The translations under genes were made by a program, and so were the position numbers. Under the pieces are notes generated by a model. It did no database searches and had not been told where the DNA came from. It saw nothing but the letters and a program-made list of their open reading frames with translations. Shown here piece by piece: positions 8,800 through 17,775 of a stretch of DNA of 50,226 nt. The DNA is from an uncultured Pelagibacteraceae bacterium (GTDB lineage: Bacteria; Pseudomonadota; Alphaproteobacteria; Pelagibacterales; Pelagibacteraceae), in contig CABYGR010000003.1 in assembly GCA_902518595.1 (NCBI GenBank), forward strand, positions 1 through 50,226. Reading direction: 5' to 3'. Each line of letters begins with the position of its first letter. Position 1 is the stretch's first letter.

Positions 8800-11511
8800 T
8801 TAACCATGTCTTTCACATGGTTGAGGGCTTATCTTCCAGCAAACAGGACATTTATTCCCCTCTGCTTTAAAAGTTTCAACTTCAATTTTGGATTTGTCAT
8901 CTTTGTCAATAACTGCTGATGAAGTAATGCATAATTCTGAAAAATCTATATCTTTTGCTAACTCCAAATATTCTGCATTTAATTTAATTTTTAAAGACGC
9001 TTCCAAACTAGATCCAATTATTTTTTCGGTTCTTTTTTGTTCTATACTTAAATTACAAATATCTCTAATTTTAATTAATTCTGACCATTTGGTATTTAAT
9101 TTATCATCTTTCATTATATCTGGAAAATCTAAAAATTTCTCTAAATGGATACTTTTATTTTTGTTATTAATTAATCTAAAGATTTCTTCTGTTGTGAATG
9201 AAAGTATTGGAGCAAACCATTTCAATAAAGATTCTAGTATAACTTTTAAAATCAATATTACAGATTTTCTTTTTTCTGAGTTTATTGAATCACAATATAA
9301 GCAGTCTTTTCTAATATCGAAATAAAAAGCTGAAAGATCAACAGTACAAAAGTTTAATAATTCTTTATATAAATTGTGAAAATCATAATCTTTAAAATAT
9401 TCTTTAAAATTTTGATCTAATAAATAAATTTTATGAAGCATAAATCGTTCAAGTTCTGGAAGTTTTTTAATATTTATTTGTTTTAAATCTATAGGTTCAA
9501 AGTTATCATTTATATTTCCAAGTAAATATCTAAAAGTATTTCTGATTTTTCTATAAGAATCCGAGTGTTGATCTAAAATTGAATAATCTATTCTTAAATC
9601 TTCTGCATAATTAGACGATGCTACCCAAATTCTTAAAATATCAGCTCCATATTTTTTTAAAATGTCTTCAGGAGCTATCACATTTCCGAGTGATTTTGAC
9701 ATTTTTAATCCTTTACCATCTACTACAAAACCATGAGATAAAATTGAGTCAAATGGAGCTCTTCCTCTAGTTCCACAAGACTCTAACAAAGAAGAATGAA
9801 ACCAACCTCTATGTTGATCTGAACCCTCAAGATACATTGATGCAGGCCATTTTAAATCTTTTCTTTTTTCAAGGACAAATGAATGGGTTGAGCCACTATC
9901 AAACCAAACCTCAACAATATCACTTAGTTTTTCATAATCTTCAGCTTTATATTTGCTTCCTAAAAATTTTTGGGGATTATCTGAAAACCAGCAATCAGAA
10001 CCTTCTTTTTCGTAAATATCTGCTATATTTTCTATCACTTCATCATCGACAAGTACTTCCTTCGTTTCTTTATTAATAAAAATTGGTAGTGGAACTCCCC
10101 AAACTCTTTGTCTCGAGACACACCAGTCTGGTCTTGTCTCAATCATTGATTTTATTCTTTCCTTTCCCTTGCTAGGATAAAAAGTGGTATCGTCTATTGC
10201 TTTAAGTGCTTTATCTCTCAGCTTATGGCTTTCCATAGAAATAAACCATTGGGGTGTTGCCCTGTGTACTAAAGGTGCTTTAGACCTCCAAGAGTGTGGA
10301 TAAGAGTGTGTAAGTTTACCATTGGCCAAAAGGCCTTTGAGTTCCTTAAGTTTTTCAATCACAATATTATTAGCTTTAAAAATGTGTATTCCTTCAAATA
10401 TTGGTATGTGTTTTGTATACTTTCCATCGCCATCAACTGTTTCAACTGCTTTAATTCCATTATTGATACACAGATTAAAATCATCAGGCCCATGGCTTGG
10501 AGCGCAATGAACTATTCCCGTCCCCTGTTCTGTAGTAACAAATCTTGCCTCCAACATTGGAATGTCGTATTCATATCCAATTTTATGAAATGGATGGCTA
10601 CAAACAGTTCCTTCAAGCTTTTTTCCTTTAAATTCTGATATAATTTTTATCTTACATTCTGTATCTTTTGAGACAGATTGTAAAAGAGACTTTGCAATAA
10701 CTATTTTTTCATTTTGTAATTTATTTTTGTTATCTATCTCACAAAAAACATAATCTAAGCTTTGATTAAAGGCTAATGCTTTGTTTGCAGGTATTGTCCA
10801 TGGAGTAGTTGTCCAAATAAGAATGTTAGATCCAACAAGTTCTTTTATTTTTGATTTTTTAATTGGAAAAGCAGCATAAATAGTATCTGATTCATGATCT
10901 TGATATTCAACTTCAGCATCTGCTAAAGCTGTTTTTTCTACTGTTGACCATAAAACAGGTTTAAATCCTCTATAAAGACTTCCCTCTTTTAAAAATTTTC
11001 CCAGTTCTCTGACTATTTGAGCCTCTGCATCATAACTCATAGTTGAATAATAATTTTGCCAATCTCCAATAACTCCTAAACGTTTAAATTGACCTTTGTG
11101 AACTTCAATCCATTTTTCTGCAAAATTTCTACATTCTTTTCTAAACTCGACAATTGGTATTTCATTTTTATTTTTTTTATTTTTTTTGTATTGTTCTTCA
11201 ATCTTCCATTCAATTGGTAATCCGTGACAATCCCACCCTGGAACATACACAGAGTCTTTGCCTTCCATCTGATGAAATTTTACAATTATATCTTTTAAAA
11301 TTTTATTAAGCGCTGTTCCCATATGTATATTGCCATTTGCATATGGAGGACCATCATGAAGAATGAACTTTTCTTGTCCTTTTCTTGAGCTTCTCAATTC
11401 CTCATACAAACCAATTTCATCCCAATATTTCAATATTTCAGGTTCTTTAGTTGGCAAATTAGCCTTCATAGAAAAAGCGGTTTTAGGTAGGTTAATTTGA
11501 GATTTGTTCAT
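8800..11511 (-). CDS. ileS: Isoleucyl-tRNA synthetase
   Basis: Class I aminoacyl-tRNA synthetase charging tRNA-Ile. The 903 residues are normal length. The HIGH-type motif appears within PPYANGNIHMGTALNK (about residue 55) and the KMSKS loop in GLKMSKSLGN (about residue 606). The editing-domain segment TTPWTIPANKALAF lies between them. The C-terminus ends in a compact CPVC...CERHG cluster, a shortened form of the usual zinc-binding tail, with three Cys and one His visible. It shares one base with ribF upstream and is followed by lspA. Confidence 0.96.
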   Translation of the reverse strand: MNKSQINLPKTAFSMKANLPTKEPEILKYWDEIGLYEELRSSRKGQEKFILHDGPPYANGNIHMGTALNKILKDIIVKFHQMEGKDSVYVPGWDCHGLPIEWKIEEQYKKNKKNKNEIPIVEFRKECRNFAEKWIEVHKGQFKRLGVIGDWQNYYSTMSYDAEAQIVRELGKFLKEGSLYRGFKPVLWSTVEKTALADAEVEYQDHESDTIYAAFPIKKSKIKELVGSNILIWTTTPWTIPANKALAFNQSLDYVFCEIDNKNKLQNEKIVIAKSLLQSVSKDTECKIKIISEFKGKKLEGTVCSHPFHKIGYEYDIPMLEARFVTTEQGTGIVHCAPSHGPDDFNLCINNGIKAVETVDGDGKYTKHIPIFEGIHIFKANNIVIEKLKELKGLLANGKLTHSYPHSWRSKAPLVHRATPQWFISMESHKLRDKALKAIDDTTFYPSKGKERIKSMIETRPDWCVSRQRVWGVPLPIFINKETKEVLVDDEVIENIADIYEKEGSDCWFSDNPQKFLGSKYKAEDYEKLSDIVEVWFDSGSTHSFVLEKRKDLKWPASMYLEGSDQHRGWFHSSLLESCGTRGRAPFDSILSHGFVVDGKGLKMSKSLGNVIAPEDILKKYGADILRIWVASSNYAEDLRIDYSILDQHSDSYRKIRNTFRYLLGNINDNFEPIDLKQINIKKLPELERFMLHKIYLLDQNFKEYFKDYDFHNLYKELLNFCTVDLSAFYFDIRKDCLYCDSINSEKRKSVILILKVILESLLKWFAPILSFTTEEIFRLINNKNKSIHLEKFLDFPDIMKDDKLNTKWSELIKIRDICNLSIEQKRTEKIIGSSLEASLKIKLNAEYLELAKDIDFSELCITSSAVIDKDDKSKIEVETFKAEGNKCPVCWKISPQPCERHG

Positions 11512-12440
11512 TATACTTTCTTGGCAACTAATAAATCACTTTTAATTTGTTTTTTTAATTGTTTAGTATCTTTAAATTTTTTTTCTTTCCTTATAAATTT
11601 TAAAAACTCTACTGTTAAATACTTATTATAAAGATTTCCAGAAAAATTAAACAAGTGAACTTCCAGAAGCAATTTCTTTTGATTAAAAGTAGGTCTGTAA
11701 CCTAAATTTGCAATACCTTTAATAAATGAATTGCTTTTCTCTGTTTTAACTTTAACTGCATAAACTCCTGGTTTAGCTAAAACATAATCTTTTATATCTA
11801 AATTGCATGTTGGAAATCCAATTTTCTTACCAATTTGTCTTCCTTTTTCAACTTTTCCTATAATACTCCAATTTCTTTTTAAATACTTATTTGCTTTTTC
11901 TAAAAAACCTATCTGTAAAAGATTTCTAATTAAGGAAGATGATACAACTTTCTTCTTTATAATTTTGGGTTCTGATTTTATTATTTTATATCCATATTTT
12001 TTTTCTAAACTAATTAATTGAGAAACGTTACCCTCTCTTTTATTTCCATATCTAAAATTATTACTTACAAAAACAAATTTCGCATTTAGTTTTTTGTAAA
12101 TAATATTCTTAACAAAATCTAAAGACTTTATTTTAGAAAATTTTTTATCAAATTTTTTATTGATCATAAAATCAACACTTAGATTTTTTAACAACTGACT
12201 TTTTTGCTTTAGATTAGAAATTCTAAAATTCTTTATTTTTTTATTAAAAAACATTTTTGGCATTGGCTCGAAAGTTAAAACTCCAATATTTAATTTAAAT
12301 CTTTTTTTATATTTTTTTGCAAGTTCAAATAATTTTCTATGACCTATATGGACACCATCAAAATTACCAATTAAAATAATCGAATTTTTATGTCTTTGTT
12401 TGATTTTAAAATTTTTGTATATAAAAGTTGATTTTACCAT
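11511..12440 (-). CDS. ribF: Bifunctional riboflavin kinase / FAD synthetase
   Basis: Converts riboflavin to FMN and then FAD. The 309 residues hold an N-terminal nucleotidyltransferase domain with GNFDGVHIGHRKL (HxGH motif, about residue 26) and a C-terminal flavokinase domain with GRQIGKKIGFPTCNL near residue 200 and a GVYAVKV strand. It starts 7 bp inside the upstream HAD phosphatase gene and ends on the first base of ileS; ribF-ileS-lspA is a common bacterial order. Lys content is high, as expected for the base composition. Confidence 0.93.
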   Translation of the reverse strand: MVKSTFIYKNFKIKQRHKNSIILIGNFDGVHIGHRKLFELAKKYKKRFKLNIGVLTFEPMPKMFFNKKIKNFRISNLKQKSQLLKNLSVDFMINKKFDKKFSKIKSLDFVKNIIYKKLNAKFVFVSNNFRYGNKREGNVSQLISLEKKYGYKIIKSEPKIIKKKVVSSSLIRNLLQIGFLEKANKYLKRNWSIIGKVEKGRQIGKKIGFPTCNLDIKDYVLAKPGVYAVKVKTEKSNSFIKGIANLGYRPTFNQKKLLLEVHLFNFSGNLYNKYLTVEFLKFIRKEKKFKDTKQLKKQIKSDLLVAKKV

Positions 12441-13252
12441 TTTAATTGTGATTGAGTATAATTACAAATTACTTCATAATTTTTTGAAACTTGACTAAGC
12501 CCCTCTTTTTCTATTTCATTTTTATGAATACCATTACTAATTAATAGCGAATCATAATTAAGAAGATTAGCACCTTTGATATCAGTATTTAAATTATCTC
12601 CTATACAAAGTATTTTTTTATTTTTATTATTAATTGATTGTTTGTAAACTTCAGGATAAGGCTTTCCAAAATAAACAACTTCACCACCAAGTTTTTCAAA
12701 TATCATAGCTACAGACCCTGCACACAATTCTCTTTTATCTCCCTTATCAACAATTAAGTCTGGATTCGTACATATCATTTTTTTATCTATTTTTTTTTCT
12801 AACAATTTTTTGTAAAACTTTAAATCTTTGTCATGTTCATCAAATAAACCTGTACATAATATATATTCAATGTTATCTAAATTTTCAGATCTCATACTTT
12901 TAAAATCTTTAAATAAATCAAAATCTCTAGGTGGTCCTATATGATAAAACTTTTGATTAAAAAAATTATTTCTTAAATAATTTAATGCTGCTTCACCTGA
13001 AGTAAATACATGGTCGCCTATCTCTTTTTTAAGACCCATTTTTTTCAAGAAAATTTTAACAGGTTCAGTGGGTCTTGGAGCATTTGTCAATAAAACATAA
13101 TCTTTTTTAATTTTTGATAATTCATCAAGTACTCTAATTGCTTCTTTATGTAATGAAATTCCATTGTGAACAACTCCCCACAAATCAATATAAAATAAGC
13201 TATATTTTTCAGCTATAGAGCTCAGTCCTTCTTGATCTAAATTTTTAGTCAT
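12434..13252 (-). CDS. HAD-superfamily IIA hydrolase (NagD/TIGR01459-like)
   Basis: A 272-residue phosphatase-like protein. HAD motif I is present as FYIDLWGVVHNG (about residues 20-31; note DLWGV rather than the more common DxDGT/V). Motif II lies in VLLTNAPRP, and the C-terminal part has YFGKPYPEVY and ILCIGDNLNTDIKGA (motifs III/IV). This matches the NagD-like subfamily often found in alphaproteobacteria. Substrate unknown. It is the first gene of the leftward operon, divergent from groES with a ~120 bp gap. Confidence 0.85.
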   Translation of the reverse strand: MTKNLDQEGLSSIAEKYSLFYIDLWGVVHNGISLHKEAIRVLDELSKIKKDYVLLTNAPRPTEPVKIFLKKMGLKKEIGDHVFTSGEAALNYLRNNFFNQKFYHIGPPRDFDLFKDFKSMRSENLDNIEYILCTGLFDEHDKDLKFYKKLLEKKIDKKMICTNPDLIVDKGDKRELCAGSVAMIFEKLGGEVVYFGKPYPEVYKQSINNKNKKILCIGDNLNTDIKGANLLNYDSLLISNGIHKNEIEKEGLSQVSKNYEVICNYTQSQLKW

Positions 13253-13319
13253 AAAATAATCTATAAACCATTAAACCCCATATTTCCTTTATTTTTTAAC
13301 AAGTAATTTTAGGGGCCAT

Positions 13320-13348
13320 CTTGAAATAGCAATCCTAATATCTATATG
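13320..13348 (+). promoter_or_regulatory. RpoH (sigma-32)-type heat-shock promoter of groESL
   Basis: CTTGAAA at 13320-13326, a 15-base spacer, then CTATATG at 13342-13348. This closely resembles the alphaproteobacterial RpoH promoter pattern. The element ends ~26 bp before the groES ATG, leaving a very short leader. The hsp20 gene in this window has the same CTTGAAA-N15-(C/T)ATATG layout. Start of transcription is inferred, not observed. Confidence 0.75.
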
Positions 13349-13373
13349 AAGTTCATACTTAAAGGAGAATTTT

Positions 13374-13664
13374 ATGAAATTTAGACCGTTACACGATAGA
13401 GTTTTAATAGAAGTTTTAGACAGCAGTGAAAAAACTTCTGGTGGAATAATCATTCCAGACACTGCACAAGAAAAACCTCAAGAAGGTAAAGTTGTTGCTG
13501 TTGGAGGGGGTGCAAAAACTGAAGATGGTAAAAAAATTCCAATGGATGTTAAAGTTGGTGACAAAGTTTTATTTGGCAAATGGTCAGGAACTGAAGTCAA
13601 AATTGATGGAAAAGAATACAGCATAATGAAAGAATCTGACATTATGGGTATTTCAAGCAAATAG
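13374..13664 (+). CDS. groES: Co-chaperonin GroES
   Basis: The 96-residue lid subunit of the GroEL/ES folding chamber. It begins [14 protein letters not shown], has the mobile-loop region [13 protein letters not shown] (about residues 22-34) that contacts GroEL, and [16 protein letters not shown] near the end. A strong Shine-Dalgarno AAAGGAG at 13361-13367 sets the start. The upstream promoter is of heat-shock type. groEL follows after 22 bp with its own AAAGGAG. Confidence 0.97.
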   Translation: MKFRPLHDRVLIEVLDSSEKTSGGIIIPDTAQEKPQEGKVVAVGGGAKTEDGKKIPMDVKVGDKVLFGKWSGTEVKIDGKEYSIMKESDIMGISSK

Positions 13665-13674
13665 TTTAATTTAA

Positions 13675-15339
<1,665 letters not shown>

Positions 15340-15347
<8 letters not shown>

Positions 15348-15403
15348 CCCCATTGTTCTCAAACAAAAATTCAAAAAGGGCAGTTTTTACTGCCCTTTTT
15401 TTT
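15340..15403 (+). repeat. Direct repeat copy A: groEL stop codon plus terminator
   Basis: About 64 bp beginning GAATGTAA (last groEL codon and stop) and running through CCCCATTGTTCTCAAA and the terminator hairpin into its T-run. It recurs at 17606-17670 with only one single-base indel and about two substitutions. The copies are 2,266 bp apart, in the same orientation, and bracket two unrecognised genes. Confidence 0.93.
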
Positions 15404-15404
15404 T
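15373..15404 (+). terminator. groESL terminator (bidirectional)
   Basis: Perfect 7-bp stem GGGCAGT/ACTGCCC with a TTTT loop at 15378-15395, preceded by five A's and followed by nine T's. The A- and T-tracts make it usable from both strands, so it can also stop the leftward 227-aa gene. Confidence 0.93.
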
Positions 15405-15424
15405 ATCTTAACGAAAGTCATTAG

Positions 15425-15457
15425 TGATGAAGGAGTGATGAAGGAATGATGAAGGAT
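15425..15457 (+). repeat. Tandem 11-bp repeat, three units (left copy)
   Basis: Three head-to-tail units of TGATGAAGGAn (n = g, a, t) with an exact 11-base period, just beyond the stop of the 227-aa gene. A two-unit version of the same repeat lies upstream of the 438-aa gene at 17539-17559. Both begin TAGTGATGAAG. The function is unknown. Confidence 0.85.
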
Positions 15458-15462
15458 TGTAC

Positions 15463-16146
15463 CTATTTTTTTAAAATCAAACAAATACCAGTACATTTAC
15501 TCGATGTTTTAAAATCATTAGATTTATTCAATTCAAAAACCTGGTAGATGCCATTTTCTATAGTTAATTCTAAAAAGTTTTTTTTCTTTTTTTCAAAATA
15601 GTAATTTAAAACTTTAGTAATTTTTTTAGAGTTTTTTATATAGATCTTCTCATATCTTAAAGGTTCTTCATATTTTAATTGATCGGGTAATTTTAAACCT
15701 AGTTGAAAAAGAGATGGTAATTGATAAATACATAATTTATTATCATTAACTTCTAATTGACACCTAAAATTTTTTTTTTCGTATTTTAAATAAGAATTTT
15801 TAATCTTAGAACTGCCACCATTTAAAAAAAAAACTTCACTAGGTTTTTTGTCTTTATTTACATAAATAGAACCACTTTCCATTTCAAACATAGTAACAAC
15901 TTCTGATATTTTTTTTTTATAATCTTTAAAATCTCTCATTAAAATATCATAAGTTCCTTTGTGATTTGATTTGTTTTTAATTGTGTAAGAGAGACCATCT
16001 TGAACATGTTCGATATATTCTAAAGGTAACACTCCATCAAAAAAAAATTGATAATTTTCAGGATTAGTTATTGATTTTTTATTAGATATATGAATTACAT
16101 TACTTAGTTGTGATTGATCAAATTTATAATTTTTAATTTCCTTCAT
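15463..16146 (-). CDS. Unrecognised protein, 227 aa, in groEL-terminator cassette
   Basis: I do not recognise this family. The protein has no obvious signal peptide or transmembrane helix. It is rich in Lys, Asn, Ser and aromatic residues and looks soluble, with many beta-prone stretches (e.g. GSIYVNKDKKPSEVFFLNGG). The C-terminus has two close cysteines in KCTGICLIL. It lies 8 bp downstream of the 438-aa gene on the same strand and shares the N-terminal MKEI; the two are very likely one operon. Codon composition is as A+T rich as the neighbours. The pair is bracketed by two sets of direct repeats, which suggests acquired cargo. Confidence 0.75.
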   Translation of the reverse strand: MKEIKNYKFDQSQLSNVIHISNKKSITNPENYQFFFDGVLPLEYIEHVQDGLSYTIKNKSNHKGTYDILMRDFKDYKKKISEVVTMFEMESGSIYVNKDKKPSEVFFLNGGSSKIKNSYLKYEKKNFRCQLEVNDNKLCIYQLPSLFQLGLKLPDQLKYEEPLRYEKIYIKNSKKITKVLNYYFEKKKKNFLELTIENGIYQVFELNKSNDFKTSSKCTGICLILKK

Positions 16147-16154
16147 TCTTAAAT

Positions 16155-17471
16155 TTAATCTTTTAATAATTTTTTCACTTTAGACATAAATTTTTTATTT
16201 TTTTTAAGTTTCTCTCCAATATCAGCAGTGAAATTTATATCTAATTTTATTAATTCGTTCATTAATAACACATCGTTAAATATTGTTGATGGCATGTAAT
16301 TTTTGACCAAATCTTCCAATTTATCTTTATTTGTATGAAAAACTTTAATTATAAACTTTTTATTATTTCCTCTAAATAATCTAAGAATTCTTATTTCCTC
16401 TTTTAATGATTTGCTTTCTTGAACTTTTTTCGGCACATAATCTAATAATCCCTCAAGATCATCATAAGAATAAATTATGTCTTCGATAAACTTAGTACTA
16501 TTTCTATAATTAAATCTGTTACTCATAACAAACTTAAAAAAAGAGTCACCTTTGAACTTTCCTCTAATTTTTGATCTTCTATATCCAGGACTACTACTAC
16601 CACCCAAAATCCAAGACACCTGTTTCCAACTTTTAAAATGTTTAGTAAAATATTTTTCTGGATTTGAGATTGCCATTTTCTGAGCAAAGTAACTTTCTCC
16701 TTTAGTGTTATGATAATTAAAATAATCCTCTTCGTTTTTAAAATGAGGTTTGGTCTGATGTTTTAAATTATAACCTTCTTTATAAATGCGATTATAACTT
16801 TTACTATATGTAAAAATTTTATATTGTTTTACAATGATTTCTTTTTTATCAGGATAAGTCGATTTATCTCCCCTTTTTAAAATATTAATTAATTCTGAAC
16901 TTTTTGGTTTTTGACTAAATATTTTAGCAACTTGTGTGAACTCCATTTCCATTGCTCTGCTACAATGTTGAAAGAAGAATAAATAATATTTTTTGATATT
17001 TTTAATATAAAGACAATAATAGTCTCTGAAGATACCAAATTCATGAGGGTCTTTATGAGTATGTTTTGTATAGGTTACTTGTCCATAAAAAGTGATGTCA
17101 AAATCTTTTTTAAAATATCTAAAAAATTCACCACACTCTAAATGAACCCCCAAAAGAGACTCGACATCTCCTCTATCTTTTCCTCTAGTATTTAAAATAT
17201 TATTTGTCTCAAAAAAATATTTTTTGATGTCATTATCCGTATAATTATTTTTATATTTTTTTACAAAATTATCAAAAACATGATTATTTGAATTGGAAAA
17301 TTGTGAATGATTTATCTCATATTTTAATTGATCTATATCTCTAACGCTGTCTAAAATCACATCTTCAAGGAAATTAAATTCCTCTTTTTTATATTTATCC
17401 TTCGCATTTTTTAAATTTATTGAAAAGGCATGTGGATCAAAATTCTTGTAAATAAAATCTATTTCTTTCAT
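16155..17471 (-). CDS. Unrecognised protein, 438 aa, in groEL-terminator cassette
   Basis: No family recognised. The protein lacks a signal peptide and clear membrane segments. The N-terminal half has a His/aromatic-rich stretch (TKHTHKDPHEFG, then FFFQHCSRAMEMEF around residues 135-178). The middle contains WILGGSSSPGYRRSKIRG. The last ~90 residues are helical and Lys-rich, loosely recalling helical repeat domains such as DUF4116, which is only an impression. It is the first gene of a two-gene leftward operon reading toward the groEL terminator. Enzyme, defence or surface roles cannot be distinguished from the sequence. Confidence 0.75.
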   Translation of the reverse strand: MKEIDFIYKNFDPHAFSINLKNAKDKYKKEEFNFLEDVILDSVRDIDQLKYEINHSQFSNSNNHVFDNFVKKYKNNYTDNDIKKYFFETNNILNTRGKDRGDVESLLGVHLECGEFFRYFKKDFDITFYGQVTYTKHTHKDPHEFGIFRDYYCLYIKNIKKYYLFFFQHCSRAMEMEFTQVAKIFSQKPKSSELINILKRGDKSTYPDKKEIIVKQYKIFTYSKSYNRIYKEGYNLKHQTKPHFKNEEDYFNYHNTKGESYFAQKMAISNPEKYFTKHFKSWKQVSWILGGSSSPGYRRSKIRGKFKGDSFFKFVMSNRFNYRNSTKFIEDIIYSYDDLEGLLDYVPKKVQESKSLKEEIRILRLFRGNNKKFIIKVFHTNKDKLEDLVKNYMPSTIFNDVLLMNELIKLDINFTADIGEKLKKNKKFMSKVKKLLKD

Positions 17472-17538
17472 TTTCCAATCTTAACCCTACTCCTCAATCA
17501 AATCACCTTTTGAATTGCTTTGAAATTGCTTTAAATAG

Positions 17539-17559
17539 TGATGAAGAGTGATGAAGGAA
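17539..17559 (+). repeat. Tandem 11-bp repeat, two units (right copy)
   Basis: TGATGAAGAG followed by TGATGAAGGAA, matching the three-unit array at 15425-15457 in the same orientation, with one base missing from the first unit. The two arrays flank exactly the two unrecognised genes and lie inside the longer terminator repeats. Confidence 0.8.
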
Positions 17560-17605
17560 TTTTCAAAATGTTAAGTAAATCAAGTATTATTAGAAACCAG
17601 TATGA

Positions 17606-17670
17606 GAATGTAATCCCCATTGTTCTCAAATAAAAATTCTAAAAGGGCAGTTTTTACTGCCCTTTTTTTT
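17606..17670 (+). repeat. Direct repeat copy B: duplicated groEL end plus terminator
   Basis: Near-identical to 15340-15403, beginning GAATGTAAT and ending in the T-run. No groEL coding sequence precedes it beyond the last few bases, so this is an orphan duplicate of the groEL 3' boundary and not the end of a second groEL. Confidence 0.92.
17641..17670 (+). terminator. Second copy of the groEL-type terminator
   Basis: The same GGGCAGT/ACTGCCC stem (17645-17662) with four A's before and eight T's after. No rightward gene ends here; it would insulate the 438-aa gene from the rightward sulfotransferase operon, or be a scar of insertion. Confidence 0.85.
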
Positions 17671-17708
17671 ACTACAAATTTTTATTAAAAATTGTAATTC
17701 TTAAAAAT

Positions 17709-17731
17709 ATCAAAAATAGTCTACTTTTGAT
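17709..17731. promoter_or_regulatory. 23-base dyad upstream of arylsulfotransferase-like gene
   Basis: ATCAAAAATAG-T-CTACTTTTGAT is an inverted repeat with 10 of 11 arm positions paired and a single central base, ending 44 bases before the start codon. It could be an operator for a dimeric regulator. The high A+T content makes accidental dyads common, so the call is tentative. Confidence 0.35.
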
Positions 17732-17775
17732 AATCTATTAATACAAATTTAAAAATATTTAATTTTTTAAAATAT

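Larger units (their letters stand above)
17472..17775. other. Gene-free 304-base stretch between the cassette and the sulfotransferase operon
   Basis: It holds, left to right: the presumed leftward promoter of the 438-aa gene (no clear boxes); two copies of AATTGCTTT spaced 12 bases apart near 17510-17535; the right copy of the TGATGAAGGA repeat (17539-17559); direct repeat copy B with a terminator (17606-17670); an A/T palindrome just after the T-run; and a 23-base dyad at 17709-17731 ahead of the arylsulfotransferase gene. No convincing gene is present. Confidence 0.7.

Noticed and set aside
8888-9325. 145-aa + strand ORF within ileS (and similar opposite-strand ORFs such as 25253-25849, 35841-36227)
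   Set aside because: Antisense shadows of strongly conserved genes, with no recognisable features of their own.
17541-17633. 30-codon ORF on the + strand running from the TGATGAAGG repeat through the start of repeat copy B
   Set aside because: Too short and low-information, no Shine-Dalgarno site, not matched at the other repeat; probably accidental.
17673-17696. A/T palindrome TACAAATTTTT...AAAAATTGTA after terminator copy B
   Set aside because: Such palindromes are frequent in very A/T-rich DNA; imperfect and with no other support.
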